This document shows, in pieces, positions 52,698 to 62,496 of a stretch of 64,000 nt of DNA (position 1 is its first letter; each line of letters begins with the position of its first letter). The notes beneath the pieces were generated by a model. The model was not told the DNA's origin. It worked only from the letters and a program-made list of their open reading frames with translations, and made no database searches. A program made the translations under genes and the position numbers. Source of the DNA: Blastomonas sp. SL216 (GTDB lineage: Bacteria; Pseudomonadota; Alphaproteobacteria; Sphingomonadales; Sphingomonadaceae); the NCBI GenBank assembly GCA_026625625.1, contig CP113055.1:3083001-3147000 (forward strand), given 5' to 3'.

Positions 52698-54833
52698 CTA
52701 CTGCCCCTCATCCTCATCGCGCAGTCTCGACGCTACGCGCTCGTCCTGTGCGCCCGGCGGCGGTCTGCGCACCGGGGGCCTGGGTTCGGCCTGGCGGGCC
52801 TGTGGGCGTTGCGGAGCAGAATCGCGGCCCAGCGCGCGGTCGATGAAATTCTCGTCCAACCGTTCGGGCTGTTGCGGGTCGCCGGGAATGCCGCCGGGCT
52901 GCGATGCGCCGGGGCCTTCGCCAGGCTCCACCGCATTGCCGTTTTCGTCGATGAAGATCACATCGTCGGGCGAACCGAAATAGGCCTCGTCATCAGGCTC
53001 CAGCTGCCATTCGGGCAGGGTGAGTTCGGTGTCGAACGGCTCGACCTTGCGCTTGGCAACCGCGACTTTCATGAACGCGGCAAAGGCGCGAGCCGGCGCG
53101 GTGCCGCCCTGCAGGCCGCCCACCGGGCGCGCATCGTCGCGGCCCATCCACACGCCAGTGGTAATGCCGCTCGAAAAGCCCAGGAACCAGCCGTCCTTGT
53201 TGCTGTTGGTGGTGCCGGTCTTGCCCGCGACGGGCCGTCCGATCTGCGCCGCGCGGCCCGTCCCGACATTGACCGCGGTCTGCAACAGGTCGGTCATCCC
53301 GGCGGTGACATAGGGCGGCACGAGCACCTGGCTCAGATCCGCCTCATGCTGGTACAGGACGTCGCCCTTGCTCGTCGTCACCTTGGTGATGCCATAAGGC
53401 GCAATCGCGACGCCGCCCGAGCTGACCCCGGCAAAGGCGCGCACCATGTCGATCACGCGCACTTCCGACGATCCCAGCACCATCGAGGGCAGGGTGGTGA
53501 TCGGCGTGGTGATGCCGAAGCGGCGCGCCATGTTGGCGATGGTGCTGGTGCCGACATCCTCGCCGATGCGCGCGGCGACGGTGTTCTTCGAATAGGCAAA
53601 GGCGGTGCGCAGCGAGATGTCGCCGGCATAGCTGCCGCCGCTGTTGCGCGGGGTCCAGCCGCCGATGGTGATCGGCGCGTCGGTGACGATGTCCTCGGGC
53701 TTATAGCCTGCCTCCAGCGCCGCCATATAGACGAACAGCTTCCACGCCGATCCCGGCTGGCGCAGCGCGCTCGTCGCGCGGTTATAGTTGGAGGTGACAT
53801 AGTCGGTGCCACCGACCATCGCGCGCACCGCTCCGTCGCGGTCCAGCGCGACCAGCGCACCCTGCGCGCCGCCGGGCACATAGGCCTGGATGGCGTTGGT
53901 GCCAGCGCGCTGCATATTCAGGTCGAGCGTCGTCCACACCACGATCGGTTCGTCATTGCCCTCGATCAACGTATCGAGCTGCGGCAGCGCCCAGTCGGTG
54001 AAATAGCGCACCGAATTCTGGCCCTTTTCCGGTGCGAACTTCACGCCTTCCAGATCGGCGTCTGCGGCCTGGGCCGGCGAGATCGTGCCGACATCCTGCA
54101 TCACCTGCAGCACCACGCCCGCGCGGCCGATCGCCGCCTCGCTGTCGGCCGTGGGCGAATAGCGCGACGGGGCCTTGACCAGCCCGGCGATGATCGCCGC
54201 CTCGGCCAGCGACAGGGTGGTCGCATCATGGTTGAAGAACTTGCGCGAGGCGGAATCGACGCCGTACGCGCCGCCGCCGAAATAGACCTTGTTGAGGTAC
54301 AGCTCGAGGATCTGGTCCTTGCTGAACTTCTGCTCCAGCGCCAGCGCCAGAATGCCTTCGCGGATCTTGCGGGTATAGGACCGGCTGTTGCTGAGGAAGA
54401 TGTTGCGCGCGAGCTGCTGCGTGATCGTCGAGGTTGCGCGCAGCCGCCCGCCGCCGGTGGCGCTGGTATAGATCGCGCGGCCGATCCCGATCGCATCGAC
54501 ACCCGGGTGATAGGCAAAGCGCCGGTCCTCGACCGAGACCATCGCGTCCTTCATCACCTGCGGAATGTTGTCAATGTCCAGCCACTCGCCGAAGCTGGGG
54601 CCGAGCTGCATGATCTCGGTGCCGTCCGCCGCCTTGACCAGGATCATCTGGCCGTTGGGCGAGGACTTGAGGTCGTTGAAGCTGGGCAGCGAGCCCATCA
54701 CGGTCGCGACCGCCACGACAAGTGCGATCAGGCCGAACACCGCCGATGCCGCGCCGATCTTCACCAGCCGCCAGAACCACAGCCGGGCGCCGCCACCGGA
54801 ACCGGTCTTGCCGCCCTTGTCTTTCACCGCCAT
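52698..54833 (-). CDS. Penicillin-binding protein 1A (bifunctional)
   Basis: A 711-residue class A PBP from the ATG at 54833; in-frame ATGs further upstream (for example 54869) could lengthen the N-terminus. A single membrane anchor (SAVFGLIALVVAVATVMGSL) precedes the glycosyltransferase domain (VSVEDRRFAYHPGVD, ATSTITQQLARNIFLSN, ILELYLNKVYFGGGAYGVDS). The transpeptidase domain has SAWK (S-x-x-K) in RQPGSAWKLFVY, YSKNTV (S-x-N) and KTGTTNSN. The C-terminal tail is Pro/Arg/Gln-rich. It polymerises and cross-links peptidoglycan. Confidence 0.95.
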   Translation of the reverse strand: MAVKDKGGKTGSGGGARLWFWRLVKIGAASAVFGLIALVVAVATVMGSLPSFNDLKSSPNGQMILVKAADGTEIMQLGPSFGEWLDIDNIPQVMKDAMVSVEDRRFAYHPGVDAIGIGRAIYTSATGGGRLRATSTITQQLARNIFLSNSRSYTRKIREGILALALEQKFSKDQILELYLNKVYFGGGAYGVDSASRKFFNHDATTLSLAEAAIIAGLVKAPSRYSPTADSEAAIGRAGVVLQVMQDVGTISPAQAADADLEGVKFAPEKGQNSVRYFTDWALPQLDTLIEGNDEPIVVWTTLDLNMQRAGTNAIQAYVPGGAQGALVALDRDGAVRAMVGGTDYVTSNYNRATSALRQPGSAWKLFVYMAALEAGYKPEDIVTDAPITIGGWTPRNSGGSYAGDISLRTAFAYSKNTVAARIGEDVGTSTIANMARRFGITTPITTLPSMVLGSSEVRVIDMVRAFAGVSSGGVAIAPYGITKVTTSKGDVLYQHEADLSQVLVPPYVTAGMTDLLQTAVNVGTGRAAQIGRPVAGKTGTTNSNKDGWFLGFSSGITTGVWMGRDDARPVGGLQGGTAPARAFAAFMKVAVAKRKVEPFDTELTLPEWQLEPDDEAYFGSPDDVIFIDENGNAVEPGEGPGASQPGGIPGDPQQPERLDENFIDRALGRDSAPQRPQARQAEPRPPVRRPPPGAQDERVASRLRDEDEGQ

Positions 54834-54961
54834 GCCGTGTTGGCCCCTGTCATCCCTGCGCTCCGGCATTGCAACCACCGGCACAAAAGCGCCGCCTATG
54901 CATCTGACGGCTTTCGCTATGCTGAATAGTGCGTCCACCACCCCGCGCCAAGCCGTTTCCC

Positions 54962-55549
54962 TCAAGCGCGGGCTGCATGCTGCCGCGCCTCTGTCAGGTC
55001 CTCGGGGGTGTTCACGTTCATTAGCGCCAGCGCATCGTCAAACGCGACCGAGCGCGCGCCCAGCATCGTGCCCAGCCGTTGCAGCGACCAGCGCTCGCTG
55101 CAACGTTCCGGCGGCAATGCGGCGAGCACCGCGCGCGCGCTCCACAGCGCGAAAACCGGCTGCACGGCACCCTTCGCCTCGGCCATGGCCACCGGGCCGT
55201 GCGCGGCAAGGCGCGCCACCAGATCGGCGGGGACGAAAGGCGCATCGACCGGGCAGGTGATGAAGGCATCGCCGCCGCGCGCGGACAGCTCAGCCGCCAG
55301 CGCGCGGACCGCGCCGACCGGGCCTGGCGGACCCATGGCGCCATCGGTCACGTGATGCAGCCCGGTGTCATAGTCATGCGGGGCAGAGAGCCAGATGGTC
55401 TCGGCCTGTGCGTCGAGCCGCGCCAGCACGCGGTCGATCATCCTTTGCCCGGCAATCTCCGCCAGCGCCTTGTCCAGCCCCTGCATCCGCCGCGACCGGC
55501 CGCCTGCCAGCAACACGACGACAGGTGCCTTCGGCGGGCCAGCGGTCAT
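54962..55549 (-). CDS. mobA: Molybdenum cofactor guanylyltransferase
   Basis: A 195-residue nucleotidyltransferase-fold protein. LLAGGRSRRMQGLDKALAEI is the MobA P-loop signature (LAGGxSxRMG-D-K), and FITCPVDAPFVPADLV carries the metal-binding Asp. The C-terminus NVNTPEDLTEA is also typical. It attaches GMP to molybdopterin. It is the fourth gene of a run hemC-hemD-Mic60-like-mobA with small gaps, an unexpected partner for heme synthesis. Confidence 0.9.
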   Translation of the reverse strand: MTAGPPKAPVVVLLAGGRSRRMQGLDKALAEIAGQRMIDRVLARLDAQAETIWLSAPHDYDTGLHHVTDGAMGPPGPVGAVRALAAELSARGGDAFITCPVDAPFVPADLVARLAAHGPVAMAEAKGAVQPVFALWSARAVLAALPPERCSERWSLQRLGTMLGARSVAFDDALALMNVNTPEDLTEARQHAARA

Positions 55550-55563
55550 GGTACGCAGCGTTG

Positions 55564-56460
55564 TCAGTTCGCAGGCACAGGCGGGGCGAGCGGTGAGGGC
55601 TGCTCGATCGGCTGGCCGGTCGCATCGCGCAAGCCGCGCGGCTCAAGGATCGCCGCGCTTTCGATGATGTCGAGCGCCCGGCGCGCCTCGGCATAGCTGC
55701 GCGCCCGGGTGATCCAGCTGGCGGCCTTGGCGCGGCCAGGCAGCTGTTCGATCTCGGTCAGCGCCGCTTCGACGCGTCCGGCCTCCAGATAGCGCCTGGC
55801 GCGCTGCACCCGCTGGGTCGGCGTCTGCGATACGGTGCCTTCCTGCTCGATCACGAAAAGCTCGCTCGCCTCGCGATGAAGCGCATCCCAGAAGCCCTCG
55901 TTGGAGCCACGGCCCGACACCAGCGACGGGCCGATCTCGTCAAGCTGCGCGCGCAGCTGGTCCATGGTCACCGGGTTCCTGGACGCCCGAATGATGGTGG
56001 CGACCGCATTGGGCTGCGCCGCGCCGAAGCGAAGCTGCAACTGGCCCTCCAGATAGCCCAGGGCCGAGGCGCGATCGAGCGCGCGGCGCGCGGCAAAGGC
56101 GATCAGCAGCCCCTCGGCGCGTCCGGCATTGCCCGATGCGGCCTGAGCCTGCACGTTGATCAGGGACAGCCGGTTCTCCAGCTCTGCGACCCGGTCATCG
56201 AGCGCGCGGCCCGGCACCGGACCGGTGAGCATGCCGGTCGCCATCGATGGCGGGACCGCAGCTGGCGAAGGGTTGGCCGGATCGGCGGTGATGACATTGC
56301 GGTCAATCGCCGCCTGGGCCGGGGCAGGTTCGTCGAACCAGCCCGACCGGGTGATGATCCAGCCAGACAGGATTGCGCCGCCGACAAAAGCCAGCGCCAG
56401 CAGGATCAGCAGGGTGCGCCCGCTCGGCCCCTGCCCCTGGCGAGAGGTATCCACGTTCAT
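55564..56460 (-). CDS. Mic60/mitofilin-like membrane protein (COG4223-type)
   Basis: A 298-residue protein with one N-terminal membrane helix (TLLILLALAFVGGAILSGWI, cytoplasmic N-terminus), a short coiled-coil stretch (DDRVAELENRLSLINVQAQA) and a helical C-terminal part that contains RARRYLEAGRVEAALTEIEQ and LPGRAKAASWITRARSYAEA. The last blocks resemble the mitofilin C-terminal signature. Alphaproteobacterial Mic60 homologues, which shape membranes, are known to neighbour hemD/hemY, as here. The coiled coil is much shorter than in ICM-forming species. Its ATG overlaps the hemD stop (ATGA). Another helical membrane protein is the alternative. Confidence 0.7.
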   Translation of the reverse strand: MNVDTSRQGQGPSGRTLLILLALAFVGGAILSGWIITRSGWFDEPAPAQAAIDRNVITADPANPSPAAVPPSMATGMLTGPVPGRALDDRVAELENRLSLINVQAQAASGNAGRAEGLLIAFAARRALDRASALGYLEGQLQLRFGAAQPNAVATIIRASRNPVTMDQLRAQLDEIGPSLVSGRGSNEGFWDALHREASELFVIEQEGTVSQTPTQRVQRARRYLEAGRVEAALTEIEQLPGRAKAASWITRARSYAEARRALDIIESAAILEPRGLRDATGQPIEQPSPLAPPVPAN

Positions 56461-57182
56461 TCTGTCTCCGGCTTTCTGGCCTCTGGGCGTGCCGGTGCAT
56501 GCTGGCACAGCGTGGCGACGACGTCCAGCAAGGCGCGGTCGTCGGCCGATGCCGCGACGCGCACTGCGGCCCAGCCCTGGCCTGCTGCATCGACCAGAGC
56601 GGGCGCGAACAGCGCAAGGCTGATCGTGCTGCGGTCGATCCCGGCGCTGTCGACCAGCGCGCCGAAATGCTGGGCCGCGCGCGCCGAATGCAGCAGCACG
56701 ATGGCGGGGTCTTGCAGCGCATCGCGCAACGGATCGGGGAGCGGCAGAGCGCGCGAGCGGTAGACGATGCGCGTATCGATGGCGAGCCGGGTCGCCGGCA
56801 GATCGACATGATCCTCGCCCGCCAGCCGCAGCACGTGCAGATGGCCATCCTCGACCAGCATCGGCAGCATCGCCGCCAGCCCGCCGGTGCCCTGGCCGCG
56901 CACCCGAAAGCCCAGATCGCCCGCCATGCGCGCGGTCTTGCCGCCTACCGCATAGACCGGCAGGCCCTTGAGGTCTGCCAGCGCCGGGCCCCCGTGCCGG
57001 AACACATTGGCACTGCCGACCAGCAGCGCGTCATAGGCTTCCGGATCGGCGGGGGTCCAGGCGACCTGCTCGATCGCGAACAACGGCGTGACCAGCGGCT
57101 CATGGCCTGAGGCGCGCAGCCCCTGGGCCGTCGCGGTCGCGCCGGGCTGCGGCCGCAGCACGATGATGCGCGGAGCCGCCAT
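56457..57182 (-). CDS. hemD: Uroporphyrinogen-III synthase
   Basis: A 241-residue HemD, which cyclises hydroxymethylbilane with inversion of ring D. HemD sequences are divergent; the support here is the start IIVLRPQPGATATAQGLRAS, VGSANVFRH, YAVGGKTARMAGDLG (a KTA segment) and a two-domain length. Context is strong: the ATG at 57182 shares a base with the hemC stop (TGATG), and hemC/hemD pairing is widely conserved. The next gene overlaps by ATGA. Confidence 0.9.
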   Translation of the reverse strand: MAAPRIIVLRPQPGATATAQGLRASGHEPLVTPLFAIEQVAWTPADPEAYDALLVGSANVFRHGGPALADLKGLPVYAVGGKTARMAGDLGFRVRGQGTGGLAAMLPMLVEDGHLHVLRLAGEDHVDLPATRLAIDTRIVYRSRALPLPDPLRDALQDPAIVLLHSARAAQHFGALVDSAGIDRSTISLALFAPALVDAAGQGWAAVRVAASADDRALLDVVATLCQHAPARPEARKPETE

Positions 57183-58162
57183 CAACCCGCCTTGAACAGC
57201 CGCGTGATCGTTTCGGGCGCACGCCCCAGCAGCTCGGCTGCCAGCCGGGCCGGGCCATCGGCATCGGTGGTCGCGAAACGCGCCTCGCCTGCGACATGAT
57301 CGGCGCCGTCCTCGGAATAGAGCATCGCGCGCAGATGCACGCCGTCGCCGTCCATCCGCGCGAGCGCCGCCACCGCCGAATGGCAGTCCCCGCCCAGCGC
57401 GAACAGCAGCGCGCGTTCGGCGCGCACGCAGATCGATGTCGGTGCATCGTCGATGCCGCCAATCAGCGCGCGCATCGCGGCATCGTCGGCGCGCACCTCT
57501 ATGCCCACCGCACCTTGCGAGGGGGCGGGCAGCCAGGTGTCGCTGTCCAGCCGGGCCGAAACCATGCCGTCGAGCGTCTCGCCCAGCCGGTCGAGCCCGG
57601 CAGCCGCGAGCAGCGTGGCATCCGCCTCGCCCGCCTGCAGCTTGCCGATGCGCGTGGCGACATTGCCGCGGAACAAGACCGTGCTGATGTCCGGACGGAT
57701 CGAGCGGATCTGCGCGGCGCGGCGCGGCGAGCTGGTGCCGAAGCGCGCACCTTGGGGCAGTGCCTCGATGCTGACAGCGCCCAGCAGCACGTCGCGCACA
57801 TCGGCGCGTGGCAGCATCGCCGCGATGTAAAAGGCTTCGGGCCGGACCGTCTCGACATCCTTCATCGAATGCACCGACAGGTCGATCGCACCGCCGCCCA
57901 GCGACCAGTCAAGCTCGCGCGTCCACAGGGCCTTGCCGCCGACATCGGCGAGCGGGCGGTCGGTGATCCGGTCGCCGCTGGCCACCACGGGCGACAGTTC
58001 GACCTGATCTTGGTCCAGCCCCCAGCGTTCGCACAGCGCCGCTGCGGTCATCCGCGCCTGCGCCATGGCCAGCGGCGAGGCACGCGTGCCCAGCCGGATC
58101 GGCCTTTGTTCCAGAATTTCCGCTATCCCCTCGGGCAGGCCCGTCGTCATCTTATCCGCCAT
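57182..58162 (-). CDS. hemC: Porphobilinogen deaminase (hydroxymethylbilane synthase)
   Basis: A 326-residue HemC, polymerising four porphobilinogens on a dipyrromethane cofactor. The cofactor Cys is in LGGDCHSAVAAL, and RLGTRASPLAMAQ, VHSMKDVETV and GTSSPRRAAQIR are the usual substrate-binding blocks with their Arg residues. The start ATG at 58162 lies only 40 bases from the divergent tsaD start, so the two promoters are compact or overlapping. It heads hemC-hemD-Mic60-like-mobA. Confidence 0.96.
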   Translation of the reverse strand: MADKMTTGLPEGIAEILEQRPIRLGTRASPLAMAQARMTAAALCERWGLDQDQVELSPVVASGDRITDRPLADVGGKALWTRELDWSLGGGAIDLSVHSMKDVETVRPEAFYIAAMLPRADVRDVLLGAVSIEALPQGARFGTSSPRRAAQIRSIRPDISTVLFRGNVATRIGKLQAGEADATLLAAAGLDRLGETLDGMVSARLDSDTWLPAPSQGAVGIEVRADDAAMRALIGGIDDAPTSICVRAERALLFALGGDCHSAVAALARMDGDGVHLRAMLYSEDGADHVAGEARFATTDADGPARLAAELLGRAPETITRLFKAG

Positions 58163-58202
58163 AGTCTTGTGCTAGCGGCCAATGCCGATAAGGGGAAGCC
58201 TT

Positions 58203-59249
58203 ATGGCAATCATCCTGGGCATCGAATCAAGCTGCGATGAAAGCGCAGCGGCGCTGATCGGGTCGGACCGGACCGTGCTGGCGCACCGGCTGGCGGGGCA
58301 GGAGGACGCGCACCGCCCCTATGGCGGCGTGGTGCCCGAAATCGCGGCGCGCGCGCATGTGCAGACGCTGAGCCCGCTGATCGACGCGGCCCTGAAGGAT
58401 GCCGGGATGACGCTCGATCAGGTCGATGCCATTGCCGCAACGGCAGGGCCGGGGCTGATCGGCGGGGTAATGGTCGGGCTGGTCACCGCCAAGGCATTGG
58501 CGATGGCGGCGGGCAAGCCGCTGATCGCGGTCAACCATCTGGAAGGCCATGCGCTTTCGCCGCGCCTTGCGGATGCTTCGCTCGAATTCCCCTATCTGCT
58601 GCTGCTGGTCTCGGGCGGGCATTGCCAGATCCTGCGGGTCGATGGCGTCGGGCAATATCGCCGCCTTGCCACCACCATCGACGATGCAGCGGGCGAGGCG
58701 TTCGACAAGACCGCCAAGATCCTGGGCCTGGGCTATCCCGGCGGGCCGCGCGTCGAGGCGCTGGCCAGGCAGGGCGATCCCCGGGCCGTGCCGCTGCCAA
58801 GGCCGCTGCTGGGCAGCACGGAACCGCATTTCTCGTTCGCCGGGCTCAAAAGCGCGGTGCTGCGCGCGGTGCAGAGCGGCGCCTATCTGCCCGAGGATAT
58901 CGCGGCGAGCTTTCAGGCGGCGGTGGTGGATTGCCTGATCGACCGGCTGGAAAAGGCTCTGGCGGCAACCGACGACACGATGGGCAGAGCCAGGACCCTG
59001 GTCGTCGCAGGCGGTGTCGCGGCGAATGGCGCGATCCGCGCCGCGCTCGAGGCGCTCGCGGCCCGGCACGCGATGGGCTTTGTCGCCCCGCCGCTCTGGC
59101 TGTGCACCGACAATGCCGCGATGATCGGCTGGGCGGGCGCGGAACGGTTTGCGCTCGGCCTTACCGATCCGCTCGATATCGCCGCGCGTCCGCGCTGGCC
59201 GCTCGATCCTGCCGCCGAGGCCGCGCGTGGTGCGGGGGTAAAGGCATGA
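58203..59249 (+). CDS. tsaD: tRNA N6-adenosine threonylcarbamoyltransferase TsaD
   Basis: A 348-residue ASKHA-fold protein of the TsaD/Kae1 family, forming t6A37 with TsaB, TsaC and TsaE. Metal-binding His residues are in [12 protein letters not shown] (H-x3-H), the nucleotide loop contains [12 protein letters not shown], and [14 protein letters not shown] is near the end. The ATG at 58203 is preceded by AAGGGGAAGCC. The stop overlaps gpsA (ATGA). tsaB-rimI-type genes flank the other end of the window only by rimI. Confidence 0.96.
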   Translation: MAIILGIESSCDESAAALIGSDRTVLAHRLAGQEDAHRPYGGVVPEIAARAHVQTLSPLIDAALKDAGMTLDQVDAIAATAGPGLIGGVMVGLVTAKALAMAAGKPLIAVNHLEGHALSPRLADASLEFPYLLLLVSGGHCQILRVDGVGQYRRLATTIDDAAGEAFDKTAKILGLGYPGGPRVEALARQGDPRAVPLPRPLLGSTEPHFSFAGLKSAVLRAVQSGAYLPEDIAASFQAAVVDCLIDRLEKALAATDDTMGRARTLVVAGGVAANGAIRAALEALAARHAMGFVAPPLWLCTDNAAMIGWAGAERFALGLTDPLDIAARPRWPLDPAAEAARGAGVKA

Positions 59250-60241
59250 GCGGCGAAATCGCAAAGCCACGGCTGGGCGTCATCGGCGGCGGCGCCTGGG
59301 GCACCGCATTGGCGCAGATGCTGGCGAGCGATGGGCGCGAGGTCCTGCTCTGGGCATTCGAGCCGCACGTGGTCGAAGAGATCAACAGCGGTCATCGCAA
59401 CAGCGCCTATCTGGCCGGGATCGATCTCAACCCCGCTATCCGCGCCACTGGCCAGCTTGCAGAGCTCGCCGATTGCCCGCTGCTGCTGGTCGTGACGCCA
59501 GCGCAGCATATGCGCCGGGTGCTGGTGCAGCTGCCACAGGGTGCAGGCGATCTGGTGCTGTGCTGCAAGGGAATCGAGGAAGCGACCGGCGACCTGATGG
59601 ACGATGCCGCACGCGCCGCAGCACCCGGCAGGCCGCTCGCCGTGCTGTCGGGCCCGACCTTCGCGCATGAAGTGGCGCGCGGCCAGCCGACCGCCGTGAC
59701 GCTCGCCTGCGAGACCCGGGCGCAATGGGACAGGATCGCGCCGATGGTGTGGCGACCCGCCTTCCGCCCCTATTTCAGCACCGACATTACCGGCGCGGAA
59801 ATCGGCGGCGCGGTGAAGAACGTGCTCGCCATCGCCTGCGGGGTGGTCGAGGGGCTGGGCCTGGGGCAGAATGCGCGAGCGGCGCTGATCGCGCGCGGTT
59901 TTGCCGAAATGACACGCTTCGGCCTCGCCTGCGGGGCGCAGGCCGAGACGCTGTCCGGTCTGTCGGGGCTGGGCGATCTGGTGCTGACCTGTTCGTCGGT
60001 CAGCTCGCGCAACTTCTCGCTCGGCAAGGCGCTGGGCGAAGGGCGCGCGGCAGCCGATGTGCTTGCCGATTGCGCGACCGTCGCTGAAGGCGCGTTCACC
60101 GCGCCGGTGCTGCAGCGCGTGTCCAGGGCGCGTGGCGTGGCGATGCCGATCGTCGATACGGTCTGCGCGCTGCTGGCGGGCGAAGTCGCGGCGGGCGATG
60201 CCGTCGCAGCGCTGCTCGCCCGCCCGCTGACGACGGAATGA
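59246..60241 (+). CDS. gpsA: Glycerol-3-phosphate dehydrogenase [NAD(P)+]
   Basis: A 331-residue GpsA, making sn-glycerol-3-phosphate for phospholipids. The dinucleotide motif is [20 protein letters not shown], and the catalytic Lys region is [20 protein letters not shown] followed by [37 protein letters not shown] is also characteristic. The ATG overlaps the tsaD stop (ATGA), so the two genes are coupled, an order common in sphingomonads. Confidence 0.96.
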   Translation: MSGEIAKPRLGVIGGGAWGTALAQMLASDGREVLLWAFEPHVVEEINSGHRNSAYLAGIDLNPAIRATGQLAELADCPLLLVVTPAQHMRRVLVQLPQGAGDLVLCCKGIEEATGDLMDDAARAAAPGRPLAVLSGPTFAHEVARGQPTAVTLACETRAQWDRIAPMVWRPAFRPYFSTDITGAEIGGAVKNVLAIACGVVEGLGLGQNARAALIARGFAEMTRFGLACGAQAETLSGLSGLGDLVLTCSSVSSRNFSLGKALGEGRAAADVLADCATVAEGAFTAPVLQRVSRARGVAMPIVDTVCALLAGEVAAGDAVAALLARPLTTE

Positions 60242-60261
60242 GCCTCATGGTCCGGTGAGCC

Positions 60262-62205
60262 TCAGGGCGTCACCACCGCGAAGGCCGGGTCGAACGGCGG
60301 ATGCAGCATCAGCCAGCGCAGGAACAGGCCCGAATCGCCGTCGATCTTCATCGCGCCCGATCGCATCAGCGTCGGGAAATCGGTCTCGCCGATGACGATC
60401 GCGTCGAAATCCTTGCGGTTGAGCGTCACGGTGGCGTTGGCATCGGTGAGCGTCGCGCCATAGCGGGGAATCTCGACATCGCCATTGATCATGATGCCCA
60501 GCGTTTCCCTGGTATCGGGCAGAATGAAGTTGATGCGCGCGCGCATATTGCCCGCGCGCTCGGCGGCAAAGCGCGTCGCCAGCGCGTCGAAGAATTCCGC
60601 CGTGGGGATGGCGCTGATGAAGCTGCGGCTCTGCGTGCTGGCGCCCTTGCGCGGCAATTCGGTCCCGCGCAGCGTCGCGGCGCCGGCAAGGTAATAGTTC
60701 CGCCAGATGCCCGATTCGGCGGCAAAGCCCAAGGCCTCGTAGCTGTCGGCCAGCGCCGCCTTGGCTGCGGCATTGTTCGGCTCGGCAAAGACCAGATGGT
60801 TCAATAATTCGGCGGCCCAGCGATGGTTGCCCGCGCCTTGCGCCTTTTTGCCTGCTTCGAGCAGCTTGTCCGCGCCGCCTGCCAGCTCGACATAGCCCTT
60901 GCCTGCGGTGACCGGGGGCAGCGGGTTGAAATTGGCGGGAACGCCGTCCCACCAGCCATAATAGCGCTGATAGGTCGCCTTCATATTGTGGTTGATCGTG
61001 CCGTAATAGCCGCGCGCGCCATAGGCCTGTTGCTGCGCGGCGGGCTCTGCAATGCTGTCTGCGACCTCGTGCAGCGTCATCCCGGCATTGGCGCGGCCCA
61101 AAGTGCGGTCATGGACATAGCGATAGGCATCGCGCTGGTTTTCCAGATAGCTGGCGACGCGCGCCTGGCCCCAGGTCGGCCAGTTGTGCGAGGCGATCTG
61201 CACCTGCGCTTCGCCGCCCCATTTGACCAGAGCCTTGTCGATGATCTTCGACCAGCGCAGCGCATCGCGCACCTGCGCGCCGCGCAGCGTCAGGATATTG
61301 TGCAGCGTCTTCACCGCGACCTCGGTGGTGTGCAGCACCTTGAAATCGGGCAGATAGAACAGGAATTCGGCCGGCGCCTCGGTGCCCGCCGCATCGATAA
61401 AGTCGAAGCGCACCCCGTCGATGACCTTCAGCCCGCCTTCGGGGCCGATCAGCATGCTGGGCGCAAGATAGCCGGTGGTGCCGATCGAAAGCCCGGTGCC
61501 CAGGCCGTTGTCGACGCGGCCCTCGGCCCCCGGCGCGAGCGCGGTGCCGAACATGTAAGCCGAGCGGCGGGTCATCGCGTTGCCCGCGAGCACATTCTCG
61601 CTCACCGCCTCTTCGGCAAAGCCGTGCGGCGCGACGATCGGCACCTTGCGCTTCTTGACCTCGTCGGCGGAGATGATGCCGCCCACCCCGCCGAAATGAT
61701 CGGCATGGCTGTGGCTGAACAGCACCGCAGAAATCGGGCGCTTGCCGATCTTGCTTTCCGCCAGCTGCATCGCGGCGGCGGCGGCCTCTTCGGTCAGCAG
61801 CGGATCGACGACGATCCAGCCGGTCTTGCCCGAGATGATCGTCATCACCGCAATGTCATAGCCGCGCAACTGCCAGACCTTGCCGGGGACGATCTCGAAC
61901 AGGCCGTGGATATGGTTGAGCCGTGCCTGCCGCCACAAGGACGGATGCACCGTGGCGGGCGCGGTCGGATTGTCGAGAAAGTCGAAGGCGGATGCATCCC
62001 ACACCGTCTTGCCATCGGCGGTCTTGATGACGCCGCCGGGAATTTCGGCGATCTTGCCGCGTGTCGCGTCGCTGGTATCGCTGCCATCGTCAGCCGGCAG
62101 CCGCGCCAGCACCGCCGCGCGCTCGGCATCGGTCAGCTGCGCCTGCGCGCTTGCGCCGCTCACCAGCGCCAGCGCCATCGCGCCGGTTTTCAACACCCGT
62201 TTCAT
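60262..62205 (-). CDS. SdsA1-type alkyl/aryl sulfatase (MBL fold), exported
   Basis: A 647-residue metallo-beta-lactamase-fold hydrolase. A signal peptide (VLKTGAMALALVSGASAQAQ) precedes the MBL domain. Zinc motif 1 is LFSHSHADHFGGVGG (H-x-H-x-D-H), with further ligands in HTTEVAVKTLHN and VQIASHNWPTWG. The dimerisation domain contains GYYGTINHNMKATYQRYYGW, and the C-terminal SCP2-like alkyl-sulfatase domain follows (about 530-647). Family members cleave primary alkyl sulfates such as SDS. The ATG at 62205 has a strong AGGAGGG five bases upstream; a GTG two codons earlier is in frame. Confidence 0.9.
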   Translation of the reverse strand: MKRVLKTGAMALALVSGASAQAQLTDAERAAVLARLPADDGSDTSDATRGKIAEIPGGVIKTADGKTVWDASAFDFLDNPTAPATVHPSLWRQARLNHIHGLFEIVPGKVWQLRGYDIAVMTIISGKTGWIVVDPLLTEEAAAAAMQLAESKIGKRPISAVLFSHSHADHFGGVGGIISADEVKKRKVPIVAPHGFAEEAVSENVLAGNAMTRRSAYMFGTALAPGAEGRVDNGLGTGLSIGTTGYLAPSMLIGPEGGLKVIDGVRFDFIDAAGTEAPAEFLFYLPDFKVLHTTEVAVKTLHNILTLRGAQVRDALRWSKIIDKALVKWGGEAQVQIASHNWPTWGQARVASYLENQRDAYRYVHDRTLGRANAGMTLHEVADSIAEPAAQQQAYGARGYYGTINHNMKATYQRYYGWWDGVPANFNPLPPVTAGKGYVELAGGADKLLEAGKKAQGAGNHRWAAELLNHLVFAEPNNAAAKAALADSYEALGFAAESGIWRNYYLAGAATLRGTELPRKGASTQSRSFISAIPTAEFFDALATRFAAERAGNMRARINFILPDTRETLGIMINGDVEIPRYGATLTDANATVTLNRKDFDAIVIGETDFPTLMRSGAMKIDGDSGLFLRWLMLHPPFDPAFAVVTP

Positions 62206-62248
62206 GTGCACCCTCCTGCATCATCGCGCTTGCCGCGCTTCATTTATT

Positions 62249-62263
62249 GGCAGTCATGCTGCC
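62249..62263. promoter_or_regulatory. Small palindrome in the divergent promoter region
   Basis: GGCAG-TCATG-CTGCC forms a 5-bp-arm inverted repeat about 44 bases before the sulfatase start and within an AT-rich patch (CATTTATTGGCAG...CCATATTATGACG). It could be an operator for one or both of the divergent genes. Weak evidence. Confidence 0.35.
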
Positions 62264-62442
62264 ATATTATGACGAGCCTGTCAGCATCGATCGCACTGTT
62301 GGTCAAATCCCCCCCAATTGGGGTGTGGACAGGGTGAAGCCGGGCTTAAGCCTGTTGGCAACGAGGCATCAGCTTTTCATCGCACGCTACCGAACACACA
62401 GCAAACCGCGACCCTGCTGGCCGGTGACACGCGATGGAAAGG

Positions 62443-62475
62443 CGATCCCGGCAGGTTCAGCGCCTGCCGGGATCG
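62443..62475. repeat. Perfect 13-bp inverted repeat before the Tat-exported protein gene
   Basis: CGATCCCGGCAGG (62443-62455) and CCTGCCGGGATCG (62463-62475) form a perfect hairpin with loop TTCAGCG, ending 21 bases before the ATG at 62497. The ribosome-binding site (GGGGACA) lies just outside. It may be a 5'-UTR control structure or end an upstream transcript. The rest of the 291-base gap (62206-62496) shows no gene. Confidence 0.65.
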
Positions 62476-62496
62476 TCGCTTGGGACCAGGGGACAA

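Noticed and set aside
52809-54929. A 706-codon plus-strand open frame opposite the PBP1A gene
   Set aside because: PBP1A is complete with all catalytic motifs; the antisense frame has none.
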